Counted from the stretch's first letter, positions 33,455 to 44,632 are shown. The stretch: DNA of 64,000 nucleotides from Symbiodinium natans (GCA_905221605.1 CAJNDS010002313.1:979105-1043104); one strand, 5' to 3'. The notes: generated by a model not told the origin, from the sequence alone. A program made the numbers and translations.

Positions 33455-34434
33455 TGGGCAAAGGGCTTGTTATGTTATAGCGTTCTTAAGGGAAGGGGGT
33501 TCAAGGAGGGGGGGTACAAGCTTAAGGAGCCTCAGTAGGGAGTAGCGGGGAGTAGTAGGGAACCTTGGGCCCATGCGCCTCCCTCCCTTAAGAACCCCCA
33601 AACCCTAAACCCTAAACCCTAAACCCTAAACCCTAAACCCTAAACCCTAAACCCTAAACCCAAGAAGTGAACCTTAGGGGCAGCTCCGGGAGCCGTACTG
33701 TAAGGGAGCATTGGGGATTGCGCGGTTTTGGGTTTTTTTTAAGGGTTTACCCCAGGGGGGGGGGGGGGGAAATTACAGGGGTCATAGGGGGTTTATAGGG
33801 TTATGCGGGTTTATAGGGTTCATAGGGTTTATGGGATTTATAGTGTAGGCTATATATAGGGCTTATCTGCGGTTTATAGGGTTTATAGGGCTCATTTGGG
33901 TTTATAGGATTGATAGGGGTTTTACGGTTTATAGAGTTTGCCGGGTTAGTTGGGCTTACGGGGTTCATAGGGTTTAGGGCTCCCCACTTTAAGAGTCTTC
34001 AATCGACCCATCACTTCCTTCCCATGACCGTTACAACAATAATTGTGACGATAGCTGTGGCCTAAACCCTAAACCCGAAACCCTAAACCATCATTACGGC
34101 TTGGTTACATCTCGTCCATGCAGGATCCTTACATGCCACTTGGAGCCTCAACCCAAAAACCTTATCTAGACCCAAGAGTAGCCCAGGACGAAAAAGGGTT
34201 CAGGGCTTAGGGTTTAGGGTTTGGGGTTTGGGGTTCCGGTTTCGGGTTTAGGGTGACCCAATAGTAACCTAGTGCGGCTTCCGAGGTAAATTAAACCCTG
34301 AAAACAAAGGAATGCGGGCCGCCCCTTGCCTACTCTGGGTCCCAGTAGCCGTAAACCCTAATTAAACCCCAAAAAGAGAACAAGGGCCTTCTCTGGGTCC
34401 TGGTCACAGGTCGCACCTAGGGTTCAGGGTTTAC

Positions 34435-34760
34435 AGTTTAGGGCTGAGGGTCCCATAAATAATGGCTGCCAGTCGGCGTCCCACCATTCACGTGGATGGC
34501 ACGGGATAAACTCATCCACCTCTGCAGCAGCGATGAAGGGTTCCATGCTAGGTTTGTGCGCCCAAAAAACACATGGAAAATGCCTCTCCGCGACAAGGGC
34601 ATATGCTATGCAAGTATGGGGGTTTGCGAAAATGAGGGACTCCTGATACAGTCCCCCAAATAGTAGGATTCCCTCATAAAAAGGAGCCCCAAATTTCGGA
34701 AACACCATACATCTGTATTAGAGTATGCCAGCAATGATTGCCCAGCCGTATTTTCAACAT
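34435..34760 (-). CDS. two exons of unknown protein around a family B intron
   Basis: Exon 34706-34760 (MLKIRLGNHCWHTLIQMY) ends G|GTGTTT. After a 100-bp GT-AG intron, exon 34435-34605 continues in phase: AYALVAERHFPCVFWAHKPS, later PCHPREWWDADWQPLFMGPS, with donor GTAAAC. Rich in Trp, His and Pro. Not recognised. Confidence 0.65.
34606..34705. mobile_element. family B introner
   Basis: 100-bp element with inverted ends: GGGGGTTTGCGAAAATGAGGG at one side and its relative (ATTTCGGAAACACC) at the other; AAATAGTAGGATTCCCTCAT in the middle. It works as a GT-AG intron of the gene at 34435-34760. Confidence 0.65.
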
Positions 34761-35034
34761 CTGTATGCATGCGTATGCATGTGTCTGAACTGCGTCTGGA
34801 GATGTCAGTTCGTCTTCGCGTGCTTCCGAAGGTGCGTTCGTAGGTATCAAGATGCGTAGAATACCTGCCGGCCTGGCCGCCTGCCTGCCTGCCACACGTC
34901 CGTGCGCGCGCGCGCGCGTGCGCGCGTATGTGTGTACAGTGTACACATCTGTGCATGCATGCACCATGCGTAAGCTGCAAAGTGCGCATGCAAACACCAG
35001 TACATATACTTAACGCGCGCGCCAATGCATCCTA

Positions 35035-35115
35035 GGGAGAGCGAGCGAGTGGGGGGGAGGGGAGGGAGAGAGCAAGAGAGAGAGACAGAGAGAGAGCGAG
35101 AGAGTTGGAGAGAGA
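35035..35115 (+). repeat. GA-rich microsatellite
   Basis: GAGA/GAGC repeats beside a CG-alternating tract (34900-34925). No exon seen between 34761 and 35298. Confidence 0.8.
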
Positions 35116-35298
35116 TGCATATAGCTGAAGGCATCGGTGCCATGCATGTGCTAATGAGCGATTCTACGTGTATGAGTGAGAATCCTACACTGTCGAGCAT
35201 GTTTACGGTTTAGGGTTTAGGGTTTGCAGTAGGGTTTAGGGTTTTCCATGGACATCCTTCACAAAACTACACCTCGAACGCCCGAATCAATCTCTCAG

Positions 35299-35382
35299 AA
35301 ACCCGCCGCCAAAGCGACTGCTCGGCAACGGGCGTCGAACAAGTGCACCTCTGGGCGAGAATGCCGCGTGGGCGTGTCCTAA
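35299..35382 (+). CDS. terminal exon, basic
   Basis: Acceptor ATCAATCTCTCAG; 27 codons KPAAKATARQRASNKCTSGR then ECRVGVS and TAA; phase 0. Confidence 0.7.
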   Translation, partial: KPAAKATARQRASNKCTSGRECRVGVS

Positions 35383-36071
35383 AACCCTGAGGAGTAATCT
35401 CGCAACTGCACCCAGACAAAGTCAAAGTGGCCGGCCAGTTTACCCAAAAATCCTGGCAATGTCTCTTTGTTCAAGGGATCTGTAGGTAGTGATGCAGCTT
35501 ATACTTAATTCGTTCCCTCTGTCTTCACGTGAAGTTTGACAGTCTATCAGTTGTAACCTGGGAAGCTCCTATCCGCTCCAGTTAAGGATGCACAAATCAG
35601 GTTTAGGGTTCTAGGGGTATAGAGATATAGGGTTACAGGGTTTAGGGTCTTTGGGGTCAAGGGTTCAGGGTTTGGGCACATCCTGTACCAGAGGTTCCAG
35701 TGGACGACCGTCGCTGGCAAGCACCTGGGTCTTAGGCAGCCACCCTAAACTCTAAACCCTAAACTAGGCCCTCTAGGGTTTGGAGTTTTAGTCGGGTCCT
35801 CTGGAAAGGGTTAGGGTTTAGGAGTTTAGGGTTTTGGGTTGATCCCTCAGAAGGGGTCCCTTTGTAGGGAAGATTGCGAGGATTCTGAGGCAGGCCTAAC
35901 GGTCCATCTTATCTTGGTAGGCCCAATGCCCAAGGCAACAAAGGTTCTGTACTACGTCTAAAGTTGGACCAGAAAACCCAACCCCCAAACCCTAAACCCT
36001 GAAAATCCTAAGTCCTAACCCTAAGCCCGAAACCCTGAAATATGAAGCGTAAACCCAAAAGTAAATCTCGC

Positions 36072-36116
36072 CTCGCAGCGCCCGTTCTTCTCCAGCTCGC
36101 GCTGGGCGAATAGCGC
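36072..36116 (-). CDS. short exon with GC donor
   Basis: Acceptor CGCTTTCTAG; ALFAQRELEKNGRCE; donor GAG|GCGAGA. Phase 0 to 0. Confidence 0.6.
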
Positions 36117-36593
36117 CTAGAAAGCGCGACCCATGGAGCGCGACCCATGGAGCCCTAAAAAGTTTTAGTTTAGGGTTTAGGGTTTATTGGGGTTTAGGGT
36201 TCAGGGAACCCTAAACCCTATAAACCCGAGGCCCTGAACGCATGCGCCCTGAGTAAAGGAACCCTACACCCTATAAACGCTACATAGTAAACTCTATAAA
36301 CACAATAAAACAACAACAAAAACCGACAAAACTCACGAGCCCTACAAACCTTTCCTATATACCCCAACGTCTCATTCTGCAGGTCAGTTTCCAGAGTATA
36401 TAGTCTCTGGGTACTATAGGAGCCTCAATAAATTGAATCGTGTTTTGGGGGTTATTGTAGCATAATTACAAAGGGACCATAAGGGAATGCTATCAGTAAT
36501 TATTCCAAACCCCCTGAAAGTCTCGCTGTTTGGGTCGGCATGTACGCGACACGTCCAAGAAGGAAACCTGCCCACGCCCCCTCTGAAGGCTCT

Positions 36594-36746
36594 ACTGTAG
36601 CTCCTTTTTGGTAGACATACAGGCGGCTATAGTACACGAACCCAAAAAAGGTACTACAAAAGAGGCCATAGTATACTAACCCAAAAAGGTACTACAAAAG
36701 AGGCTATAGTATACTAACCCAAAAAGGTACTACAAAAGAGCCTTCA
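36594..36746. mobile_element. family F element with internal triplication
   Basis: Starts CTGTAGCTCCTTTTTGG and ends AACTACAAAAGAGCCTTCAG-like. The block TATACTAACCCAAAAAGGTA + CTACAAAAGAGG is repeated three times. Family consensus: a roughly 70-bp hairpin pairing AGGCTCTNTTGTAGTTCCTT with its inverse. Confidence 0.6.
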
Positions 36747-37181
36747 GATAGCAACTCCCTGAACCCTGAACCCATACCTAACCCAATCATAGGCTGCGAG
36801 CCCATCATCCCTCACACGCGCTGAGTCCTTTACTACATCCTCCCCCCCAAAAAAACAAAAAAACATAGAATAGTGACCATCGAAAAAGGAATCATGATAG
36901 CAATCAACATAAAATACATAAGTAAATATTTATATATAACATAACAATGATAACAATCGCAATCATGCCGACATAAGGCCTAGTTGCAGGGTTCAGGGGT
37001 TTAGGGGCCTTACTTTGGGCAAGAGGGGCCGCTAACCCTGAACAGGACGGCTCTTAAACCCTAAGCCCTACGTCCTAAACCCTAATTCAACCCTAAACCC
37101 TAAACCCTATAAAACCCTAAACCCCAAACCCTAAATTAAACCTAAACCCTAAACCCTATAAAACCCTGGCTGGGATCCCAG

Positions 37182-37263
37182 AATGGCAAAAAGCCGAATC
37201 AGAAGCCTCCACGGCTGAAGGGAACTCCGCTAGCGAGGCCTGGCTATTGTGTGGAATCGAGGG
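37182..37263 (+). CDS. exon, unknown protein
   Basis: Acceptor GGATCCCAG; WQKAESEASTAEGNSASEAW then LLCGIE; donor GTAGGG. Confidence 0.6.
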
Positions 37264-37726
37264 GTAGGGTTCAGCGTAACCCTAAACCCTAAACCCTAAG
37301 CTATAGAGTTGATAGAGTCTGGCTCAGAGTTTAGGCTTTGTCTCGAAGGTGCGCAAGCCTCCAAAGAGTTCAGGCCCATCTTTGGAAGAGACTCGGTAAA
37401 CCCTAAACCCTAAACCCTAACAGGGGACCTTAGGCGTTATTTAGGGGGTATTTAGGGGCTACGAGGGTATACAGGGACTTTTCCTTAGGGGAGAAAAGCA
37501 TTCGCCGTATCTGAGACAGACGTCCCGTCAAGAAAGGGCAACGGCTAAGTTCTACATCGCCCTTCTTTTTGTTCTCGAAGTTAGGGTTCCTTTTGGGTTC
37601 CCCCCCCCCACTATGCCTGCGGCACCCTTTTAGAATAAGGACCCCGCAAGGGTCCCTGATCTCGAGAACTACCCAACTACCCAACTAGCCAAACTTTAAA
37701 CGCTTTGAGCAGAACAACTGCAAGTC

Positions 37727-37878
37727 TACAGGGTCCATGTACGTCGGTTTAGGGTTTAGGGCTTATAGGGCTTAGGGTTTAGGGTTTAGGGTTTAGGGTT
37801 TAGGGTTTAGGGTTCATGTACTTGCACCCAACAGTCCCTCAATAGGAGGTACTTTAAGGCCCAAGTATTCCTTATGTA
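37727..37878. mobile_element. family C element containing a telomeric array
   Basis: Begins AGGGTCCATGTACG and ends TAGGTACACGGACCC, with GGCCCAAGTATTCCTTATGT inside. An array of TTTAGGG units is inserted after the first arm, and GTTCATGTAC follows it, resembling a repeat of the arm. Confidence 0.6.
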
Positions 37879-37910
37879 GGTACACGGACCCTTCGGGCCA
37901 AACCCCTGAG

Positions 37911-38117
37911 CTCCTATGTAGTACCTTTTTGGGGGCGTATGCTAGAATCCCTTATAGGTACCTTTTTGGGGTAGTAGACTAGAATCCCTTAGGGGTAGTA
38001 TACTAGAATCCCTTAGGGGTAGTATACTAGAATCCCTTATAAGTACCTTTTTTGGGGTAGTACACTAGAATCCCTTAGAACTAACCCAAAAAAAAGAACT
38101 ACATTGGAGCCTTCAGG
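37911..38117. mobile_element. family F element, internally amplified
   Basis: GAGCTCCTATGTAGTACCTT at the left and AAGAACTACATTGGAGCCTT at the right form the arms. Between them GGGGTAGTATACTAGAATCC recurs several times. Confidence 0.6.
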
Positions 38118-38612
38118 TAAACCCCCCCAAGACCCTTGGGCCTCTCTTCGCGGACGCTTGCGAGCCAGAGACCCCAGGGTCGATCCCTAAAGCTACCCCA
38201 AAACTCAGTACCCCTTGAACTCAAAGCCCTAAACCCTAAACCCCAAACCCCAAACCCCAAACCCTAAACCCTAAACCCTAGCCCAAGAGCCCCATACCCC
38301 TTTTCTCCGTGAGCACCAAAGGTTCGAATCAGGCACTGTACACTTAGGGACCCAGGGAGCCCTAAAACCTGTAAGAAAACATATAGACCTAGCCCTAAAT
38401 ACGGGTTCTTCTAAACCCTAAACCCTAAACCCTAATTTAAACCCCAAACCCCAAACCCTAAACCCAAAAACCCTAAACCCTAAACCCTAAACCCTAAACC
38501 CTAAACCTGAACTATTTTTTCCGCGACCTTCTATCATAAGCCCTAAACACTACTTTCTAAGGCATCCTCCCCCACATTAAGGGGTGTTGGGCTCTCTGCA
38601 CATCCCCAACAG

Positions 38613-38672
38613 CCAGCGTTTCCGGCAACTACAGGCCCCCAGACTGCCACGTGGCACGCGGGCATCGTTCAG
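38613..38672 (+). CDS. exon, unknown protein
   Basis: Acceptor CACATCCCCAACAG; 20 codons PAFPATTGPQTATWHAGIVQ; donor CAG|GTGTAG. Confidence 0.6.
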
Positions 38673-39301
38673 GTGTAGGGGTTTAGGGTTTCTTGGTTTG
38701 GGGTTTAGGGTTTAGGGTTTCTTGGTTTGGGGTTTGGGGTTTGGGGTTAGGGTTTAGGGTTTCTTGGTTTGGTTTAGGGTTTAGGGGTATGGAATCAGGT
38801 GCAGCTGGCATGTGAGTTGTTCCGGGTAGGCATGTAGGCTTCTGGGCTTGGGGCTTCTCACTTCAAAGGGACACTGGGGGGGGGGGGGGGGGGGGGGGTG
38901 GGGGGGGGGGGGGGGGGGGGGCGGGAGGTGGGTTTTGCCTTCAACACCTTGCTACACAAAAAAAGAGGCTACTATAACACAAAAAGAGGAAACTGTAGCC
39001 CAGAATTATAGTCTACTGGCCTTCAAGGCAGGGTTTAGGGTTTAGGGTTTGGGGTTTAGGGTTTAGGGTTTAGGGTTTGGGGCTCAAGGTTTGGTCGTGA
39101 TGCAGGGGCTTGCGGTGTCTGGCGCAAGCCATGTGTCCCATAATGATAACCAAATCAAACGCAGCTGTTTGACTCAAAGACGCGATGCCTAAACCCAAAA
39201 CTACCAAACCTCCACAAGAACCCTAAACCCGAAACCCCAATGGCCCTAACCCTACTGAATCCCAGTAAAAACCCTCAGCCCTCCTGAAAGGCATCTGGCA
39301 G

Positions 39302-39519
39302 GCGTTTTCTTATGCCTCCGGGGTGTGAAAGCCATGCGGAGATCGTGCGGGATCCGCAATTGCGCTGCGGAAGGCATCTTACCAGGGCTGAAAGTGTAGG
39401 GGTAACCCTAGGGTTTAGGGTTTAGGGTTTAGTAGGTTTTAGGGTTTAGGAGGGTTTAGGGTTTATCTTAAACGGAAGGCATCTTACCAGGGTTTACCTG
39501 AAGCGACATGTTTACCTGG
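39302..39519 (+). CDS. two exons around a telomeric GC-AG intron
   Basis: Exon 39302-39373 (acceptor GGCAG|G) reads RFLMPPGCESHAEIVRDPQL then RCG. Removing 39374-39478 continues RHLTRVYLKRHVYL to donor GTTTAG. The intron is an array of TTTAGGG-like units between two identical 20-bp copies of CGGAAGGCATCTTACCAGGG. Confidence 0.6.
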
Positions 39520-39696
39520 GTTTAGGGTTTAGGGTTAAGGCTCCATTGCAGTTCCTTTTGGGTTTACATATGAAGGTGTTATAGTCTACAAACTACATAG
39601 GGACCTTTAGGCAAAGTGCAGGGTCAACCCTAGGGTTTAGGGGTTAGGGCTTAAAGTATGGGCCCCGAACATATGGGTCCTTCAGTTTTGCAATTT

Positions 39697-39797
39697 AGGG
39701 GTTTACGAAAAGAAGGGACCCCTAATATAGACCCCACATAGTAGGATTCCCTTAGAATGTAGACCCCGAGAGGGTACCCCTAAAATCGGAAAGCCCC
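39697..39797. mobile_element. family B element
   Basis: GGGGTTTACGAAAAGAAGGG, CATAGTAGGATTCCCTTAGA and AAAATCGGAAAGCCCC. About 100 bp. Confidence 0.65.
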
Positions 39798-40150
39798 AGT
39801 TGGGTCCATGAAAAAACCTAGCGCAAACACCTATACATCACAAGATGACGTCAGGAGCTTCCAAGAGCAAGAACCCCCCCAAAAAATGAAAGAGAATCAT
39901 CCCCATATTCAGACTTTTTTTTGTATGTTTACATGTTTTACTTTCCTTATGGTAAGGCTGTCTTGAAAAAGAGCCTCTGCAATTGACCCTGTAAGCCCTA
40001 CAAAAACTCCGAACCTTTTAATAGCAGCCAGGGCCTGCAAGAAGCCTGCGATGAGTCATAAAACTTACAAGGTTTAGGGTTTAGGGTTTAGGGTCTAGGG
40101 TTTAGGGTTTAGGGTTTAGGGTTTAGGGTTTAGGGTTTAGGGTTTAGGGC

Positions 40151-40239
40151 TGTCAAAATTATAATCCCTTTTGGGGTACCCTAAATATTAGGTGCCGTAT
40201 TGCAATAAGGATTCAAAACAGGGACCATAATTTTGACAA
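40151..40239. mobile_element. family K inverted-repeat element
   Basis: Perfect 12-bp ends TGTCAAAATTAT...ATAATTTTGACA around 89 bp. One side abuts a telomeric array, the other the end of an open frame on the minus strand (40250-40555). Confidence 0.65.
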
Positions 40240-40249
40240 CCACCCAAAT

Positions 40250-40555
40250 GTCTGGAGCGCCGCTCCATGCGATCCGTTTTGGGAGCTTTACATACTGAGC
40301 TTGCACTTTCAACAACTCAATGCTCCGAGCCCTGAGAGACAGGTTGCTCTGAAAATTCCTGATGAAGACTCTACCATACTTCTCTGGACTAACTATGGCA
40401 TAAACGGAAGCGAAATTCAAGAAAGTCAACAAGTATACTACTGAACAGGCTACTAAACACATTGATAAGATCTGCCCAGCAGCGCGGAAAATGGTTGGCA
40501 AGCCTGCAGATTCGCACGCTCTTGGCAGACGTGCTCCGGTGCATACTGTGATCAC
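40250..40555 (-). CDS. membrane-segment exon candidate
   Basis: Open about 100 codons: a hydrophobic stretch MCLVACSVVYLLTFLNFASV then basic VFIRNFQSNLSLRARSIELL and KVQAQYVKLPKRIAW. It stops at a family K element. May be one exon of a membrane protein. Confidence 0.4.
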
Positions 40556-41227
40556 TGGTCCCCTACAGCCCTTTGAAACTTTAGAAAGAAAGCTTCAGTG
40601 CCATAGAATGAAATGCAAACCCCTAAACCCTAAACATTCCTAAACCCTAAACCCTAAACCCTAAACCCTAAACCCTAAACCCTAAACCCTAAACCCTAAA
40701 CCCTAAACCCACGTCTGCAGCCGCATGAGAACTACCCCTGAGCTCCTCTTCGATGACCTAGACTTGCACCGCGAAAGCAGCCCCGCTAAAGCAGGTGCAG
40801 GACAAGGTTGTGCGATGAGAACGATTTGGCTACCCCAGCCCCTACCAAAAAAAGGGATCCCAGAATAGCTTACCCCCAACCCTAAACCCCTGTTATGGTT
40901 CCGTGTCCCGTGTCGGTACCCCCCCCCCAAACCCGAAACCCCTCACCCCTAAACCCTAAACCCTCAACCCATACCCCAACCACACCACCCCACAGGGGGG
41001 CCCAAACCACAGGGGGGCGGGGCGGGGACCCTAAACCCTAAACCCTAAACCCTAAACCCTAAACCCTAAACCCTAAATCCTAAATCCTAAACCCTAAAGG
41101 GTTTAGGGCTTAGTGTTTGAGGTTTGGGGACCCAAACGAACCCGAACCCCAAACCCTAAACCCTAAACCCCTGAAGCCTGAATGAGCACGTCTGGATTCT
41201 TGGCAACTGAATCGACTCTCTTCTCAG

Positions 41228-41275
41228 AGTGCAAGGGCCGTAGACCCCAAGATCCAAAAGCTTGAAGGGGAGGGG
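41228..41275 (+). CDS. short exon
   Basis: Excellent acceptor ATCGACTCTCTTCTCAG; SARAVDPKIQKLEGE, then a poly-G run that hides the donor. May belong to the gene starting at 41431. Confidence 0.55.
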
Positions 41276-41430
41276 GGGGGGGGGGGTAGGGTGTAGCGCT
41301 TAGGGTTTACTGTTTATGGGGCATAGATAGGGTTTAGGGCTTAGGATTCAGGTTGGGCTTAATGGAGGTAGAATGTGTGCTTTAGGCCCTAACATTCGCA
41401 GTAGTAGTCGGCAGTTCTTTGTTTCCTTAG

Positions 41431-42233
41431 GCTGCGAAACTACAAAAAAGTTGAAACAGTTGAAGAACTGTCAGCAAGAGTGGTAAAGAAGTCAGCAGAT
41501 GCGAGAAACCTGGCAACAGGAAATATGTTAGGCTTTCGCCGTTTTCTGCCGGACAGAAAGCATAATATGTTACTGATGTGTTTGCACAACAGAACTGATG
41601 CTCCACAAACTACTCATTTAGAATGAAGGTGAGAGGAGTCAACAGATAGGCACTTGCTTTCTGGATTGCCTAAGCTTTCTTCTCCTCTCTTCTTCTAGCC
41701 CTCGTTGCTTTCAAGAGCCTGTCAGCTTCCGAGACATCTTTGCTTCTAAGGTGGATGTCGTTCAGGGTTTAGGGCTTCCGATGGTCAAGCTTCTTGCACT
41801 CCAGCGCTGCCCCCATCGACAGGAGGTTCAACCAGCGGTGAGCGTGGAAGAACACGGAGGACTCACCACCCGGGTTTAGGGTCTAGGGTTTAGGGTCCAG
41901 GGTTTAGGGTCCAGGGTTTAGGGTTTGGGGTTTAGGGTTTAAGGTTTGGGTTTAGGGTTTAGGGTTTAGGGTTGAGGGTTTAGGGGGGACTTCTGCACGT
42001 CAACCTCTCATATACTCCAGTGGTACAGTAAGCTCTATCCTATGTCACACCTTGGGATGTTTCCCCTTATACTAACAGTCCTTAATCGGGATTATAGTAT
42101 CCCGTATTACAATCCCTATTGACGACTGCTAGTATATGGCTCTAACCTATGTCACACCCCACGTTCCTCAGTGACCCTCGATCGTCTGCGACAGCTGCTA
42201 CAGCATGCGGCGGGCTCAGTCATCCTGCCCAAG
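41431..42233 (+). CDS. multi-exon gene fragment, unknown protein
   Basis: Exon 41431-41482 (acceptor TTTGTTTCCTTAG; CETTKKLKQLKNCQQE) joins in phase, over a 216-bp GT-AG intron ending TCTCTTCTTCTAG, to exon 41699-41873: PRCFQEPVSFRDIFASKVDV, VQGLGLPMVKLLALQRCPHR, QEVQPAVSVEEHGGLTTR, donor GTTTAG. Exon 42172-42233 (acceptor ACGTTCCTCAG; TLDRLRQLLQHAAGSVILPK; donor GTCAGT) follows; an intermediate exon near 41984-42027 is likely but its phase is unsettled. CxxxCxxC may bind metal. Family unknown. Confidence 0.65.
42031..42158. mobile_element. family E element with 20-bp flanking duplication
   Basis: The element (GGGATGTTTCCCCTTATACT ... GACGACTGCTAGTATATGG) lies between two copies of GCTCTATCCTATGTCACACC (42031-42050 and 42139-42158, one mismatch). 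It sits in the intron before the exon at 42172. Confidence 0.65.
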
Positions 42234-43170
42234 GTCAGTTGCGAGAAGGCGGCCAGAACTCGAAATCCCAAACCCCCCTTTAGGGTTCAGGGTTTAGGGT
42301 TTAGGGCTTAATTAGGGTTGAAAACAGAAGCTTTCACCCGGCAGACAGCCGATTGCTCAGGCTCATTTTTCGGAGCAAACGAACAGGCAGTGTCTTCAAA
42401 TAGCAAACCAGTTCTGAGTTCATAGGAGCCCTGTGCCCTCAAAGTACCCGTAAATCACAGCCCTAAAGCCCCAAAACAAAGGGTATATAGGCCATTCCGG
42501 AACCCCTAAACCCTAAACCCTAAACTCTAAAACTGCAACCCGACGTGGGTCTAGGAGTTTCGGGGATACCTGGCGAGTTCTCTACATCATGTTCACCGAA
42601 AGAGGGTCCAAATCGTCAAAAAGGTACCCTAGTTGAAAGAACTGTCCACATAGTTCTGTTTAGGGTTTAGTAGGGTTTAGGGTTTAAGGGTTCTCACTGC
42701 TTTTCCCGAACCCTAAATGGGGCGATTTGCCTCAATTGGGCCGTCCTAAGTTGAACGCCCCGCGTAGTGGAACGCCAAATTTAGGGACGCCCCCACCCCC
42801 CCCCCCCCCACAAAGCAAACGAAAATGAAACAACAATAGGAAAACAAAAAGAGCTTGGGGACATGCTGGTTCCCGAAGCGGGCTGTCGCTGCAATCTAGG
42901 GACTAAAGCTTAGCTGTAAAAGTTTAGGGCTCAAAACCCAAAACCCTAAACCCCGACACACAAAAACAGGAGCTGAATCCCAGCTAGAACCGTGGGCCTG
43001 CCTCGATCCCCGCCATCATGATGTTCGTTCCAGCAAGCTGAAGCTGTTCGACAGTGCCTGGTTTGTTTCGGGTTTAGGGTCTAGGGTCTAGGGTTTGGGG
43101 TTTGGGGTTTAGAGGCTTTCGTTGGGGCTGCTTGGGGCTTCGGCCATTGGGTTTAGGGCTCAGGGCCTAC

Positions 43171-43231
43171 GATATAAACACGGGCTTGGTGGCTTCTTGC
43201 CGGATGTCTGCGGTTTTGATTGCTTGCTTGT
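43171..43231 (-). CDS. exon, unknown protein
   Basis: Acceptor CTCAAG; KQAIKTADIRQEATKPVFI; donor GTAGGC. A further minus exon probably lies at 42986-43058 (GTVEQLQLAGTNIMMAGIEA in one frame). Confidence 0.55.
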
Positions 43232-43655
43232 CTTGAGGGTTCAGAGTCTAAGGGAAGGCAAGGCGACATTGTTGAATTGCAAATGGGGCCCCTTGGGCTC
43301 TATACCCTAAACCATGAACCCTGAACCCCCGAACCCCTGAAGTCCCCTGAACCGAACCCCTGAACCCCTGAACCCCCAGGAACATTGAACTCTGACACTA
43401 CTATTTGCCTACGAACTAACCCCACCCACCCCCTCCCCTAAACCCTAAACCCTAAACCCTACACCCTAAACCCCAAACCCTAAACCCTAAACCCCAATGA
43501 GCGGTCCAGGTACCTCACCCATCTTTCTGACAGTTCGGCAAGGTGGCTGGTCCCCATTCCCTAAACCCTGAAATCCATAACCCTAAATCCAAAACCTTAA
43601 ACCTTAAACCCTAAACCCTAAACCCTAAACCCTAAACCCTAAACCCTGACATGTT

Positions 43656-43751
43656 TTGGGCTCGTTCCACTTCGAAGACAAGGAGCTGTCCATCTCTGTA
43701 AGATCCCGGGCCGGAAAACTGGTCTTCAGCACCTTGGCGGGACGGCGCAGG
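43656..43751 (+). CDS. exon, unknown protein
   Basis: Reads LGSFHFEDKELSISVRSRAG then KLVFSTLAGRR. A GTAAGA inside (after LSIS) is an alternative donor. Acceptor not identified. Confidence 0.55.
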
Positions 43752-44236
43752 GTTTGGGTTTAGGGTTTAGGGTTTAGGGTTAGGGCTTAGGGTTTAGGGT
43801 TTCGGGTTTCGGGTTTCGGGTTTCGGGGTAGTTGCGACGCCTCCCACGCTTAGTCCATCATAGAGACCTGCTGAGGGGGGGGGGGGGGGGTGAAGGGGGG
43901 CTCGATTCCCTTCTGACAGCTTATCCCGTAACCCTAAATCCTAAAATCCTAAAACCCTAAAACCCAAAAACCTAAAACCCAAAAAACCTAAAACCCTGAA
44001 ACACTGAAACCCTTAAAACCTTAAATCCCTACAAAACCCAAAAACCTAAAACCCTACAACCCTAAAACCTCAAACCCTAAAAACCCCAGAACCCTAATGA
44101 GAACTTGAGGGAGTAAGGGCTGCCTAGGGCCGGCCAGGGTCGGAGGCGTGTTGGGTTGCTTCTAGGGTTTAAAGAGAAAGGTGGGAAGGGACTGCAGGGT
44201 CAATACCAGTGTTCTGGGGCCTGGTCGCCGGAGGCA

Positions 44237-44310
44237 CTTTGTGGGTTAGTGTACTACAACCCCCTATATGTAAACCAACATGGAACTACAAAAGTTTCTT
44301 GAGGTAAAGG
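44237..44310. mobile_element. family F element
   Basis: TTTGTGGGTTAGTGTACTAC, then ATGTAAACCAACATGGAACT and ACAAAAGTTTCTTGAGGTA. Further partial copies near 3400-3466, 9757-9827, 23555-23620, 24126-24183, 28317-28405 and 39540-39610. Confidence 0.5.
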
Positions 44311-44380
44311 TCAGGCAGCAACATGGGAGTCCCTAAGCCCTAAACCCTAAACCCTAAACCCTAAACCCTAAACCCTAAAC

Positions 44381-44455
44381 CCCTATCCTGAGAAGGAACC
44401 TTAAACATCTTGAAGATCAAATAAACCTTGGTCTCAGCTGAGAAAGCCGAAGCAC
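44381..44455 (-). CDS. exon, unknown protein
   Basis: Acceptor GGTTCAAG|G; ASAFSAETKVYLIFKMFKVP then SQDR; ends G|GTTTAGGG. Confidence 0.65.
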
Positions 44456-44632
44456 CTTGAACCCTCTTTGAACCCTCAACATACCTTTCCCCCCCCCTCC
44501 CCCAAAAGAAAGACAAAGGAAGAAGACTGTAGAGGGGGCATCGGCCATGATTCTATGTGATCTGTGGGTGAATGGCCTCATAAAGCCTAAGCCCTAAGCC
44601 CTAAACCGTAGACCCTGGGCACTAAACAAAAC

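Noticed and set aside
34906-34926. CG-alternating tract as a functional Z-DNA site
   Set aside because: Only about 20 bp beside other microsatellites; no supporting context.
38848-39045. Gly/Trp-rich frame
   Set aside because: Produced by poly-G runs and telomere repeats.
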